Notes under the pieces: generated by a model
Database searches by the model: none
Told to the model about the DNA's origin: nothing
The model's input: only the letters and a program-made list of their open reading frames with translations
Translations under genes and position numbers: made by a program
NCBI RefSeq assembly: GCF_007993865.1
Contig: NZ_VIUH01000025.1
Span: 1 to 64,000 of the forward strand
From: Pseudomonas sp. SJZ079
Lineage (GTDB): Bacteria; Pseudomonadota; Gammaproteobacteria; Pseudomonadales; Pseudomonadaceae
DNA: 64,000 bases
Reading direction: 5' to 3'
Shown here: one piece after another, positions 26,275 through 35,295 of the stretch
How the letters are laid out: each line of letters begins with the position of its first letter
Numbering within the stretch: the stretch's first letter is position 1

Positions 26275-26508
26275 ATGAGGATCATCCGTCTGAAAGAAGT
26301 CATCGAATCGACCGGCTTAGCACGGTCAACCATCTACAAGTACATCGGGGAAGGCACGTTTCCAGCGACAGTCTCGCTTGGAGATCGTTGCGTCGGCTGG
26401 GTCCACAGCGAGGTCTGTGATTGGATCTTGGCAAAGATCGAGGAGCGCGACCTGGCTGCGGATGCCTCAAGCCGGGCTGGTCGTCTGGAAATGGTCAGCA
26501 GCAATTAA
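26275..26508 (+). CDS. AlpA-family transcriptional regulator
   Basis: 77-aa protein with the AlpA/MerR-like helix-turn-helix: RIIRLKEVIESTGLARSTIYKYI (about residues 2-24) and the wing FPATVSLGDRCVGW. AlpA-type proteins control excision genes in P4-like islands. AGGAGG about ten bases upstream of the ATG is a strong ribosome-binding site. It lies just before the replication-like Gp2/YfjJ gene, the usual neighbourhood in such islands. Confidence 0.88.
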   Translation: MRIIRLKEVIESTGLARSTIYKYIGEGTFPATVSLGDRCVGWVHSEVCDWILAKIEERDLAADASSRAGRLEMVSSN

Positions 26509-26844
26509 CCTGCTACGCCATGACTGGCTTTGGTCAGTCATGGCGTTTATGCCGGCGTGTGTACCAGGGATTCTCAGCTAACTCTCCCTGAATGCGTTTG
26601 TGAATTCACGCGCCTAGCAAGGCAATGTTGCTCCCCATTGACTTGCCAGGCAGGGATGGTCACTAGATCTCGGGTCGGGATCTAGTTATATAGCTAATAG
26701 CTATAGACTATCAAGTTATAACCAATCAATAGCCTGAGCATTGATAGCAACACAGCCACTACTAACCCGCCAATGGGATAGGTCATCGATTAAAAAATAC
26801 ACAACACACACCTGATATGAGAACAACCAATCAGGTACACAACG
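26509..26844. other. AT-rich palindromic region upstream of the Gp2/YfjJ-type gene
   Basis: 336 bp without a gene. It holds ACTAGATC/GATCTAGT arms (26662-26669 and 26679-26686) and an exact palindromic repeat TATAGCT-AAT-AGCTATA (26689-26705) in AT-rich surroundings. A promoter is expected. A replication or nicking origin for the downstream HUH-like protein is possible but not shown. Confidence 0.5.
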
Positions 26845-27834
26845 ATGACCGAACGAAACAGCTACACCTACCGCTCACAGTCCGATATCGCTATCCGGAT
26901 TGAGCGACTCATCAACGCCATTCAGCGTACAGATAGCCAAGCCTTCCGAATCACTTACTCGAAGCATGGAGATGAGCAGGTCAATGCAACCAGGCTGTCA
27001 AAATACTTCGATGGGGTCGAGCAGATGGTCGCCTTGTTCGAAAGTGACAAGGAGTATCAGTACAGCTGGCACTTGAGCCTTTTTCGGGAGGCCTGCCAGG
27101 CCATTGGGATTGAACGCAGCCCATGCGGCATTACCTGCTTGAACGAAGGTGAAGCGCGCTATCTGAGCACCAGCGAGACGTTGAACGAACTGACCAAGCA
27201 CGTCCGAACGCTTCTCACCAAAAAGCGATACAAGCGCTGGGAACACGATCAGCGTTACCAAGCGATTAAGCAGGAGATCGAAGTCTGTCGCTACGTTGAT
27301 GCCGTACATAGTCGTTACGCCCGTACCTGCGTGATCAGGGTTGATCTGTATTACCGTAAAGAGGCGCAAGCGAGGTTGCGTGTGGAACACGTTTTCGACG
27401 ACCTGAGTCGGCTGATTGCTGAGCGTGAGCGTAACCTGCTTTTCGACCATGAGACCGGCTACATATGCAGCGTTGAGCAAGGGGAGGATCGGGGGTATCA
27501 CATCCATGCTGCCTTCTTCTTCAGCGGTGCTCAGGTGAGTGCTGATATCTACAGGGCGCAGCGGATCGGTGAGCTGTGGGAGCGTATTACCCGTGGTCTG
27601 GGCCACTTCAACAACTGCAACCTCGAAAAAGAAAAATACCAAGACAGGTTGGGGATCGGCTTAATCCACAGAAAGGATCTGAATGCTCGGGGTAATGTGC
27701 ATTACGTCATGCGTTACCTGGTCAAGAATGATCAACATCTGAGGCTCAAGCCGGTAGGCGCTCGCTGCTTGCGCAAGGGGCAGGCAAGAAAGGTTTCCGG
27801 GGCGACTAATCGGTCCACTCCCCGGCGAGCGTAA
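26845..27834 (+). CDS. Inovirus Gp2/YagK-YfjJ-type replication-like protein
   Basis: 329-aa protein. The C-terminal half matches the YagK/YfjJ (inovirus Gp2) family: RTCVIRVDLYY, then GYHIHAAFFF (an HxH motif like motif II of HUH nucleases, about residue 221) and HYVMRYLVKND with Tyr residues placed like motif III. HUH proteins nick DNA to start rolling-circle replication; activity here is inferred. It follows alpA by 336 bp with palindromes between. A broken relative follows at 27896. Confidence 0.8.
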   Translation: MTERNSYTYRSQSDIAIRIERLINAIQRTDSQAFRITYSKHGDEQVNATRLSKYFDGVEQMVALFESDKEYQYSWHLSLFREACQAIGIERSPCGITCLNEGEARYLSTSETLNELTKHVRTLLTKKRYKRWEHDQRYQAIKQEIEVCRYVDAVHSRYARTCVIRVDLYYRKEAQARLRVEHVFDDLSRLIAERERNLLFDHETGYICSVEQGEDRGYHIHAAFFFSGAQVSADIYRAQRIGELWERITRGLGHFNNCNLEKEKYQDRLGIGLIHRKDLNARGNVHYVMRYLVKNDQHLRLKPVGARCLRKGQARKVSGATNRSTPRRA

Positions 27835-27895
27835 CTCATCAGGTAGGTTGGGTTGGTAGCTCAAGCTCGCGCTGGTAATCCGATGGGTTACCAGC

Positions 27896-28189
27896 GTGCC
27901 GGGCGCAAGCGCTATGCCTGTGGCGTCCTGGCTGGCCGATGGTCGTCTACCAGCGGGTATCGATCTGCCTGAGTACGCCTACACCAACGAAGTCATCAGT
28001 CGGTTCATCGAGTCGTTTAAGGCCAAGATCGAGCACCACCGCATCAGGGCACGTAAGCGCTGTCCGTACGCACATGACTTCAGGGGCCGTTACGTCTGGG
28101 CCGGAGAGGTGGCTCAGCGACCGCATTATCACCTGCTGATCCTGCTCAACCGGGATGCCTTCTACAGTGTGGGACGGCTACGGTCGTGA
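27896..28189 (+). pseudogene. Fragment of a second Gp2/YfjJ-type gene
   Basis: A 97-codon frame from a GTG with no good ribosome-binding site. It encodes NEVISRFIESFKAKIEHHR, RGRYVWAGEVAQRPHYHLL and LLNRDAFYSVG, the middle of a YagK/YfjJ protein with the HxH-type motif. The N-terminal strand before this and everything after are missing. It is a decayed second copy, more distant from the intact neighbour than a recent duplicate would be. Confidence 0.7.
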
Positions 28190-28197
28190 GTGCTAAC

Positions 28198-29061
28198 TCA
28201 ACTGAGCTCCTTGCTGTCGAGGTCATCGCTCAGCAGGAGCCAGTACCGGCTCGTGTCGCATGCAGGTGCGTAGCGGAGTGCAACATAGATGTGGCCTTCC
28301 GTAGTTAGCCGACTGGTTAACTGGTCGCAGGCTGTGGCGTACTCGCCGAGGCTAAATGTGTCGCCATAGTCGATGAGCATGAAAGCGCTGCGAATTGGCT
28401 TCGGCGAGCCCTGTGTTGACGCACTGCCCGGATAGCCCAGGACCGCTACAGGTAGTCCCCCTTTACTGTGATTCGCCCAGCAACGCCTGCCGCCAGGAAA
28501 CAAGCTGGCATAGGTCGCCCAATCCAGCTTTATGAGTTCGCGCTGATCCAAGGCGATAAGCAGATTTGCCAGAAAGCGTGTCGTGGACTCTCTGCCATCC
28601 GGCCAGAAGAAACATTTCGGGTTGGGGTCGCCGAGTGAGGGCCTGTTCCCACTAAAGTGGAGGCTCAGTAGGTCAGATCGAGATTGCCAGTGTGCCAATC
28701 GCTCGTGAGTGAGTTGATCAGCCTCCACAACATGCGTCTCGTGAAAGTGCATGCCCTCAGGTATGGCATCTTCCCAGCCAAAAGCGTGCAGGGTGAGGCT
28801 TTGCAAGCAATAAGGGGTTGTTGCCACAACTGATTCGCAGTCGGCGAGTATTCGTTGCAGCCAAGCATGGGCGTGAGCTTCGGTCGGAGCCACCAGGCCG
28901 ATACTGGTGCATGCCATCTGTTCGTAGAGAAACCCCGGATGTGGGGGCACGTTCAGTCTTGAAGGCTGGGTGAACAGCTCGCCGCTCTCGATCAGCGGGT
29001 ACAAGTAGTCGTTTGGCCTTGTTCTGTGCCGGCGCCGTGAATTCGCAGGTTGGGTTGCCAC
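28198..29061 (-). CDS. Unknown protein, last gene of the WYL operon
   Basis: 287-aa soluble protein that I do not recognise. Visible stretches are PHPGFLYEQMACTSIGLVAPTE, a His-rich part (HAFGWEDAIPEGMHFHETHVVEA) and a C-terminal alternating segment (IRSAFMLIDYGDTFSLGEY, HIYVALRY, YWLLLSDD). The last part loosely resembles the C-terminal sheet of FtsZ-type proteins, but the match is weak. The start is a GTG with AAGGAGGAG upstream. It follows the 54-aa gene by 14 bp, so the two are co-transcribed behind a WYL regulator. Confidence 0.7.
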   Translation of the reverse strand: MATQPANSRRRHRTRPNDYLYPLIESGELFTQPSRLNVPPHPGFLYEQMACTSIGLVAPTEAHAHAWLQRILADCESVVATTPYCLQSLTLHAFGWEDAIPEGMHFHETHVVEADQLTHERLAHWQSRSDLLSLHFSGNRPSLGDPNPKCFFWPDGRESTTRFLANLLIALDQRELIKLDWATYASLFPGGRRCWANHSKGGLPVAVLGYPGSASTQGSPKPIRSAFMLIDYGDTFSLGEYATACDQLTSRLTTEGHIYVALRYAPACDTSRYWLLLSDDLDSKELS

Positions 29062-29075
29062 GCGTCGCTCCTCCT

Positions 29076-29240
29076 TCAGCGAACCTGGGTCGGAGCGTTA
29101 ATGCATTTGTAGCCAGGGTACTGGGCCTCGGCAGTGGCTTTGGCCATGGCCGACGTCACGGCCTGAACGGTGATGGTGAAGTTAGCCTGAGGGCCGGCGT
29201 TGGGCTCAACGCGCTGCAGAAATGCTGAATAAGTTTTCAT
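29076..29240 (-). CDS. Small 54-aa protein between a WYL regulator and an unknown gene
   Basis: 54-aa frame beginning MKTYSAFLQRVEPNAG and containing FTITVQAVTSAMAKATAEAQ, ending in CINAPTQVR. AGGAG lies about nine bases before the ATG, and the gap to the next gene is 14 bp, with that gene's own ribosome-binding site overlapping this stop region. Good codon usage and both ribosome-binding sites support a real gene. Function unknown; it could be an inhibitor, antitoxin or small adaptor. Confidence 0.7.
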   Translation of the reverse strand: MKTYSAFLQRVEPNAGPQANFTITVQAVTSAMAKATAEAQYPGYKCINAPTQVR

Positions 29241-29295
29241 GATGTCTGGACTCCTGCTTGATTGAGAGTCCAGGCTAGGTTCCGGTCACGACAGC

Positions 29296-30360
29296 CTATG
29301 TCGCTGACCCCCTTTGGTCCGCATAAAGTCCCGCCATCGCATGCGCCGCGGTAGCGATTGCTTGTCGCAGGGAGGGCGGCTCTAGTATTTCAAGCGTTGC
29401 GCCATGGCTTAGAACCCACCACTTCAGTCCTTGGGTGTACTCGGTTTCGCACTCAAGCATCCACCAGCCGTCGTGTTGTGGGGTAAGGCGCTGGCTTCTG
29501 GACAATGGTGTTTCGCTCTCGTCCAGCCGGTCGCGCAAGGTTGGGCTGATGCGCATCTTCAGATGGATAGGTTGGTCCTCGACGAGGATGCGCTGGACAT
29601 GCTGGCGCAGGTCGAAGTTACTCGGCTCTCTCACCAGCCGAGCCTCGAGGGGCTTGATCGCGCGGAAGCGGTGAAGCGGTAGTGTCCGCACTTCAGGCAC
29701 ATCGGCTTCCAGGCAAACCACGTAGATGCTGGAGTCCTGGTAGGACAGCCCCAGCGGACTGATAACTTTGGTTTTTTCCGCTTGGCTGCGTCGCGAGTAG
29801 TAGCGGATTTCCAGTTGATAGCCTTCGATCAGGGCCTGTTGGACTTCATGCAGGAAGCCTTCGTTGATAGGTGCCGGTAGCAGCTGCACGTGTTGTGTGC
29901 CAGTGACCACCTTGTTGAGCCAGCGCCCTTCCAAAGGATGCAGTTTGTTCAGCAGGTGCTTTGACTGCTGGTAATGCTCTTGCAAATCCTTCAGCGCAGC
30001 CTCATGGATCAAGTGGCTGGCATGCTCCATCAGCATGACCATGCCGAGGGCGACCTTGGCCGACTTGAGTTGCCCATCCCGCGGTGAGACGGCGGAGGGC
30101 GCTTGCTCGATGCGCTGCCATTGCTTGGATCCGTCAGCGGCTGGCCCAAGATCCTCGATTTTGCCACTTTCGCAGAATGCCTTGAGATCGCGCTCGATGG
30201 TGCGCTCGCAGAACGAGCTTCCTGGAAGCATGTCTAGCGCTTTCAGGTAGACATCGCTCTTGGTAATAGTGCCCTTGCCGGCATAAGGAATGAGTTCCAG
30301 AACCAGGTTGCGGCGCTCCAGGGTCGTCATCGCCCTAGGCTGGTCGTCGATGTGGCGCAT
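29296..30360 (-). CDS. WYL-domain transcriptional regulator
   Basis: 354-aa protein with an N-terminal winged helix (ERRNLVLELIPYAGKGTITKSDVYL), a WYL domain (about residues 175-250, with YYSRRSQAEKTKVISPLGL and SIYVVCLE) and a C-terminal WCX extension (WWMLECETEYTQGLKWWVLS). WYL proteins sense nucleotides or nucleic acids and often regulate phage defence. It is transcribed toward the 54-aa and 287-aa genes (55-bp gap) and divergent from the Sel1 gene, so it may control both directions. Confidence 0.85.
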   Translation of the reverse strand: MRHIDDQPRAMTTLERRNLVLELIPYAGKGTITKSDVYLKALDMLPGSSFCERTIERDLKAFCESGKIEDLGPAADGSKQWQRIEQAPSAVSPRDGQLKSAKVALGMVMLMEHASHLIHEAALKDLQEHYQQSKHLLNKLHPLEGRWLNKVVTGTQHVQLLPAPINEGFLHEVQQALIEGYQLEIRYYSRRSQAEKTKVISPLGLSYQDSSIYVVCLEADVPEVRTLPLHRFRAIKPLEARLVREPSNFDLRQHVQRILVEDQPIHLKMRISPTLRDRLDESETPLSRSQRLTPQHDGWWMLECETEYTQGLKWWVLSHGATLEILEPPSLRQAIATAAHAMAGLYADQRGSAT

Positions 30361-30475
30361 CAGAGTAGGTCCTTAGCGACAATTATTGTCGGCACTCCGT
30401 GGAAGCATTGGTTAAGTTCAGACGCGCCAGCGTCCATTCAAACCTAACCAATTTGAAAGACTAGGGGGATAAAGG

Positions 30476-31294
30476 ATGTCCGAATCACTCAGCGTGATCA
30501 ATCTGCTGGAATCCCTGTTGCCGCGAGTCGAGGCGCTTGCCCTAGAACCGATGGACGAGTTCCGATGCCTGTATGCAGGCATTGGAATGCCCTCACTACG
30601 CGCTGCCGAGATTCAGCCGCAAGGCTCCTTGCCGTATGGCGAAATGTTTCGCCAGATCAGTGACCTTTCGCCATTGCGGCGGGTAGTTGAGCCGGATGAG
30701 TTTCGCCTGTGTTACTTAGCGCTGCGCGAGAGGGCACTAGCCGATGATTGCGATGCGCTCAACGATTTGGGGTGGCTTTGGCTCAATGGACGTATGCTGC
30801 CCGCGGATCATGCTAGGGCGCGCCGTTTGTTCAAGCTGGCGGCAACCGCCGGATCAGGTGACGCGCTATTTAACTTGGCCGAACAGTACTACTACGGGAA
30901 AGGTGTCGCCGTTGACTTGGCACTTGCCGCAGAGTATTACCAGCAAGCTTACGAGCAGGGCATCATTCCTGCTGCCGGATTGCTAGGTCCACTGTATCAG
31001 GAGCTGTCGGAACATGAGTCCGTCGCCCCTCAACTGATTGCTGAATGGTTCCGCAAAGGCGCTGAGGATGGCGATCTTGACGCTGGCTACGAACTGGGCT
31101 GCTATCTGCTCCGAGACGACCTCCCGATTCACGATGAGCCGACTGCGCTGTATTGGCTGCAGCATGTGGCTTTGCGGGGGTATCGTTTGGCCGCGGAGCG
31201 GCTAGCGGAGTACTTCCAGACCAATATGAGCTATGGCGAGCGCTCGACGCGGTTAGGTGATTTCTGGCTGGGCGAAGCAGCTAAAGGGAGGTAG
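30476..31294 (+). CDS. Sel1-repeat protein
   Basis: 272-aa protein with Sel1/TPR-like repeats in its centre: CDALNDLGWLWLNGRMLPAD, SGDALFNLAEQYYYGKGVAV, GIIPAAGLLGPLYQEL, GDLDAGYELGCYLLRDD (about residues 91-220). No signal peptide. Sel1 proteins are scaffolds for protein contacts. AGGGGG lies before the ATG. It is divergent from the WYL regulator with a 115-bp gap likely to hold both promoters. Confidence 0.8.
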   Translation: MSESLSVINLLESLLPRVEALALEPMDEFRCLYAGIGMPSLRAAEIQPQGSLPYGEMFRQISDLSPLRRVVEPDEFRLCYLALRERALADDCDALNDLGWLWLNGRMLPADHARARRLFKLAATAGSGDALFNLAEQYYYGKGVAVDLALAAEYYQQAYEQGIIPAAGLLGPLYQELSEHESVAPQLIAEWFRKGAEDGDLDAGYELGCYLLRDDLPIHDEPTALYWLQHVALRGYRLAAERLAEYFQTNMSYGERSTRLGDFWLGEAAKGR

Positions 31295-31387
31295 AGGGGC
31301 AGAGCCGCTCGGAAGGTTGTGCGTGCTTGAGGTGTCGTTGGCTGTCGTTTGGGCTGTGTACACACCGAATCTAGATAAGGGGGAGAC

Positions 31388-32269
31388 ATGGAAAAAGCGG
31401 AATTTCTCCGTAAGTCGGAAGGCTTTTTACGGTGGATGGGGCAGTTGATTAGCTCTGAGGTGAAAGTTGGTTTTAAGCACAGCGAGGGAGTAGATCGGAC
31501 CCTTGGTGAGGCCTTTTCACGTTACAGGTGGCCAAACAAACGAGTCGATATCGAGACGCCTAGGGGGAATTTAAGTCTGAAAGCTCATTCGGATTTCGCA
31601 GCCAACGCTGGTCTGCTCGATTTCCTTTCGCAAGGTATGCAAGAGTGCTTGGCGCAAGATTTGCCTGACAGCGAAGAGCTTGCAGACTGGGCGCGGGCAA
31701 TCATGAAATGGGGTGGGGTCTACACACGTATAGGCAGGAATCGTGACAAGGGAAATGCTGCTTGGTTGGACTCTAACCGAGCTGAGTTCCTCGCATATTT
31801 GAGTCCAGTGTTACAGGCTTTATCCGAAGAGAATGGTAAGGCCCACTACGCAGTCGAAAACCTGCGTTCCAATGCTGGCATGACGAAAATTTACTCGTTA
31901 ATCCTTCCCAAATTCGTAATTTACGACAGCAGAGTGGCGGCCGCATTGGCGTGGTTGGTGCGGGAGTGGTCGATACGGGAGGGGCAGACGGTCGCACCGC
32001 ACCTTCAATTCTTGTGCATGCGGGCTAACACAAGCAGAGCAGGCGGCAAGCAGCGATCACCCGATGAAAAAGTCTTTCGCTATTTTGTGGCTTCTGGTGA
32101 CTTAAGAAACCACCAAAAGCATGCGACCTGGAACCTGCGAGCGAACTGGTTAATTGACGCTGCGATCGAAAAGGCGCGCGAAACAGCTTCCTTGCCCGAG
32201 CAGTGGACTTCTCGTCATGTGGAGGCTGCGCTGTTTATGATGGGTGATGATCTAGCGCATGCGCTCTGA
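31388..32269 (+). CDS. Unknown protein, possible OGG/HhH-type fold
   Basis: 293-aa soluble protein. The centre reads SNAGMTKIYSLILP followed by FVIYDSRVAAALAWLV, a pattern I associate with proteins of 8-oxoguanine DNA glycosylase-like fold; this is a weak inference and no catalytic Lys/Asp pair is obvious. The C-terminal part has conserved-looking WNLRANWLIDAAIEKARE. GGGGGAG precedes the ATG. It lies among defence-like genes, 94 bp after the Sel1 gene on the same strand. Confidence 0.65.
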   Translation: MEKAEFLRKSEGFLRWMGQLISSEVKVGFKHSEGVDRTLGEAFSRYRWPNKRVDIETPRGNLSLKAHSDFAANAGLLDFLSQGMQECLAQDLPDSEELADWARAIMKWGGVYTRIGRNRDKGNAAWLDSNRAEFLAYLSPVLQALSEENGKAHYAVENLRSNAGMTKIYSLILPKFVIYDSRVAAALAWLVREWSIREGQTVAPHLQFLCMRANTSRAGGKQRSPDEKVFRYFVASGDLRNHQKHATWNLRANWLIDAAIEKARETASLPEQWTSRHVEAALFMMGDDLAHAL

Positions 32270-32344
32270 AACTCACTGCAGGTCGTATTCTCCAGAATGT
32301 TCGGGCCGACTCCAGTGCGTTGGCGTGCGGTTCTATCGTTAGGT

Positions 32345-32814
32345 CTACTGATAAAGCCATTGCTTCAGGTCATCCAGATTCGCCACCACGATCTGTTGTG
32401 CGGTGGCCTTGGTGTGCACCTTGTTCGGGTCGATCTCAACCCATCCAGCTCAACGAAGCGTTCGACTGAGTCTGCTGTGACCAGTATGGGGGCCAGTTCG
32501 ACTCGTTCTTCCAGCATTCGGCCGCTTGCTGTACGGGCTCTGGCTATGTCGAGGAAGGCTGGGAGTGTGAGCTGCTTGTGCTGCACGATCAGTGCAACTG
32601 CAGCGCGTCTTACACCCTCGCGAAAGCCTGTAGTGCAGTCATTCGATTGAGCGTGGCGAAAATGCGGGGTGACTTTTTCGCCATTGTTGGCGGCATTCAG
32701 TGGCTGCCGGCAGCCTGGGCAAATGCAGCTGCAGCGAAGACCGTTCTCGACTTCAAAGGCGCGGAGCAGGATTCCATCTCGCTCACCAAAAGGAATTTTG
32801 TTTTCGTGCATCAT
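32345..32814 (-). pseudogene. Short CoiA-like protein, frameshifted near its end
   Basis: The N-terminal part resembles the zinc-finger region of competence CoiA-like proteins: ICPGCRQPLNAANNGEKVTPHFRHAQSNDC. Reading continues to VERFVELDG, where loss of one G in a G-run (about 32448) shifts the frame. The other frame continues sensibly as VEIDPNKVHTKATAQQIVVA and stops at 32345. No RxD...ExQ nuclease core is present, so it is a short or decayed relative. The ATG at 32814 has GGAG upstream. A full-length CoiA-like gene is at 50834. Confidence 0.6.
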
Positions 32815-32934
32815 CCATGCTCCACGCTTTTGCATCGCTTAGCCGGATCATAGCCGGTGAGCTCGCGTGCAAGAAGATCGGGCTACTTCAATCCCGTATG
32901 ATCATGGCTCTATTCGGATGAAGGATTATCAGTT

Positions 32935-35073
32935 GTGCAGAGTCAGGATCTGCGGTGCCAGGAGTATTACCAGACTCGCTTTAATGGTTATCTGAATCGG
33001 TTCGCCCCAGGCAGAGCACTCGACGAGTGTCTTCATGATTTTCTGGATCAGCGTCCGCAAGGCAAGTACACCGCACGTAATCGAGCGGCCGGATTGGTTG
33101 CTGCTGGTTTCTGGCTGGAGCCCGCCAATCTTGAGGGGGCTCAGCTTGCGAGCCTTGTGTTGGCGCGCGCTCTGCATTTCGATGATGTGATCAGCACGCA
33201 GTTACTGGATCATTTGGCAGTTCATCACCCTGGTGTATTGCGCTGGGCTATTCGCTACTCGAAGCTTTTTACTCGCAGCGGATCATCACTCTGGAAACAT
33301 CTTCGGGAGACGCTAAGCTGCGACGCGTGGCAAGAGTTCTTTGGCGTCTGTGATCGCCTTCTGCAGCAACTCGAACCTTTTGATGAAGCAATCGCTCAGG
33401 CTGAAAATCAGCTCAAGTCGCTCTCCCTGCTTGAGCTGCTTTCCTATCTCAGTGTATTGGCCTATGGCCGTCTGGGCGAGGTGGATGATGATCCTGCTGG
33501 CAAGGATTGGCGCGTCTACGAGCGGATAGTTCTGCGCAAGCTTAAAGTCTGCACCGAATCTGATTTTCGATTATCCGAGGAAGTACTCGGTCGCTCGCTG
33601 AAGCGGCACCTGTCGCCAATGCTCTTCCCTCAGCCAGGCGAGGGGGCTGAATGTGCCGCTCATTTGGAAACTGTGGCTGTATTGGCCGCTGCGATGCGTG
33701 AGCGCATCGACTACGAAGGTTCCATCGACTGGTTCTGCTACGACAATGAGTGTGATTACCAGCTCAGGCCTGGGCAGTCAGTCATCTTCAATAAGACCGA
33801 TGAGGGCACGCAGCGTTGGCAGCGCACCGAGCGCAAAAGCCAGTTGTTCTGGTGTTACTGGATGCGCCGTGCAGTTGAGGTGTTTGCTGCATCAGGTATG
33901 GCGGGGAAGATCATCGGCAGCGCTGAAAACCATGAGGCCAATCAGCTCGCTTATATAAAGGCCGTTCGTAGCCAGCTCTACTTACAGGTTGTCTTCGGGC
34001 TAGGTGAGCGTGTCAGGCTCAACGATGGCGCTGAAGTTTCGCTGCATCACGCCATGCTCGCCAGCGAGTTGACCATGGCGTTTTTCGAGCAGGCATACCT
34101 GCAGCCTTATCATCGCTACCGAGATGACTTAGGGGATCCCATCGCGGCGCTTGGACGTTTGGCCTTTGAGGGGTTGTTGCAGGGAGAGAATCGCTTTCCC
34201 ATGACCTGGTCGGAGCTGCCAGATAAAGTTCGGCGGATCCGTGCATGGACGGTCAGTGATGAGCATCCTGCAGGTGATGCTGATGCAGCCAAGGCAATTT
34301 TGCAGTTTTGGACCAGTGATCTGCAGGCGCTGTCTGCGCAGCTCAAGCAGACGCCAAACATGCCAACGCCAAGACTGTACGAACGGCCATTTTACAAGAT
34401 CGGCCGCTACAGCTTTCAGTTTCCCTGGGTTGCCGGCCGGCAGAACAGTTTGACGGCTGCGGTGAATAACCTGCGTCGTGTCGAGCAGCGTCGGCCTGAG
34501 TTACGCGGCGAAACCGAGCGTGTGGAGCACGAGCTCGCCGAGGCGCTCAGGCAGAGGGGGTTCCATGTGGTTGTTGGCTATCAGCCGCCCAGCACTGAAG
34601 AGCCTGATGCCGGTGAGATAGATCTGCTGGCATACCTAGACGGTGTGATGCTCTTGCTAGAGGTCAAGTCCGGATTTATCCGCTCAACACCGCACGAAGT
34701 CTGGCTGCACCGGACGAATACCCTGCGAAAGGCTGCCAGGCAATTGGAGCGTAAACAGCCGGCTGTAATCAAGGCCTTGAAAGCTGACTCAGATTTACGT
34801 GCCCGACTTGGGCTCAGCGAGCACGAATCGATTTCAGCTCTGCATGCTTGGGTTGTCGACACGTCGATTGAGCTTGATGGTGAGGTTGTTGATGGCTTTC
34901 GTGTCGTGTCGCGCGAAGTCATTGAAGTGGCCTTGCGCGATGAGCAGCATTACCTGAGGGCGTTTGATCAGGAAGAAGAGGAAGAGCCTGCATCGCTTTA
35001 TCCTGGAGGGTTAAGCGCACGGGCGTTTGTCCAGGTCATTGAGCACAACGAGATTTGGCGAGGCCTGCTTTGA
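32935..35073 (+). CDS. Large protein with C-terminal PD-(D/E)XK nuclease domain
   Basis: 712-aa protein. The N-terminal 500 residues are helical and not recognised. Near the C terminus, ERVEHELAEALRQRGFHVVV is followed by AGEIDLLAYLDGVMLLLEVKS (about residues 560-580): a conserved Glu in a helix, then Asp and ExK on successive strands, the core of Mrr/NERD-type PD-(D/E)XK nucleases. The start is a GTG with AAGGA upstream. It lies just before a BrxR-like repressor and a restriction-modification-like set, suggesting a defence role; the target is unknown. Confidence 0.78.
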   Translation: MQSQDLRCQEYYQTRFNGYLNRFAPGRALDECLHDFLDQRPQGKYTARNRAAGLVAAGFWLEPANLEGAQLASLVLARALHFDDVISTQLLDHLAVHHPGVLRWAIRYSKLFTRSGSSLWKHLRETLSCDAWQEFFGVCDRLLQQLEPFDEAIAQAENQLKSLSLLELLSYLSVLAYGRLGEVDDDPAGKDWRVYERIVLRKLKVCTESDFRLSEEVLGRSLKRHLSPMLFPQPGEGAECAAHLETVAVLAAAMRERIDYEGSIDWFCYDNECDYQLRPGQSVIFNKTDEGTQRWQRTERKSQLFWCYWMRRAVEVFAASGMAGKIIGSAENHEANQLAYIKAVRSQLYLQVVFGLGERVRLNDGAEVSLHHAMLASELTMAFFEQAYLQPYHRYRDDLGDPIAALGRLAFEGLLQGENRFPMTWSELPDKVRRIRAWTVSDEHPAGDADAAKAILQFWTSDLQALSAQLKQTPNMPTPRLYERPFYKIGRYSFQFPWVAGRQNSLTAAVNNLRRVEQRRPELRGETERVEHELAEALRQRGFHVVVGYQPPSTEEPDAGEIDLLAYLDGVMLLLEVKSGFIRSTPHEVWLHRTNTLRKAARQLERKQPAVIKALKADSDLRARLGLSEHESISALHAWVVDTSIELDGEVVDGFRVVSREVIEVALRDEQHYLRAFDQEEEEEPASLYPGGLSARAFVQVIEHNEIWRGLL

Positions 35074-35189
35074 TGACCTCTATTTAGCAGAGGTCCAGGG
35101 CGCGCCAGAGTTCTAGGGGCAGTGGCTGGGCGATACCGAATCGTCACGATCAGGGCACGGCTTACATTCCCTTTGTCACGAAAGATTAA

Positions 35190-35250
35190 GTAATCAAAAT
35201 GATTACCATAATGCTTGTAAAATGCAAATATAGACGTACGCCTAAGGCGT
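35190..35250. promoter_or_regulatory. Inverted repeats upstream of the BrxR-like gene (putative operators)
   Basis: GTAATCA-AAA-TGATTAC (35190-35206) and ACGCC-TAA-GGCGT (35238-35250) are exact inverted repeats with 3-bp centres. They lie 46-106 bp before the regulator's ATG in an otherwise gene-free stretch (35074-35295). BrxR/CapW repressors bind inverted repeats upstream of their own genes, so the first is the better operator candidate. Confidence 0.6.
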
Positions 35251-35295
35251 GCAATAAGATCCGCCTAACGCTCAGATCAAGTGCCCCTAACTCAT

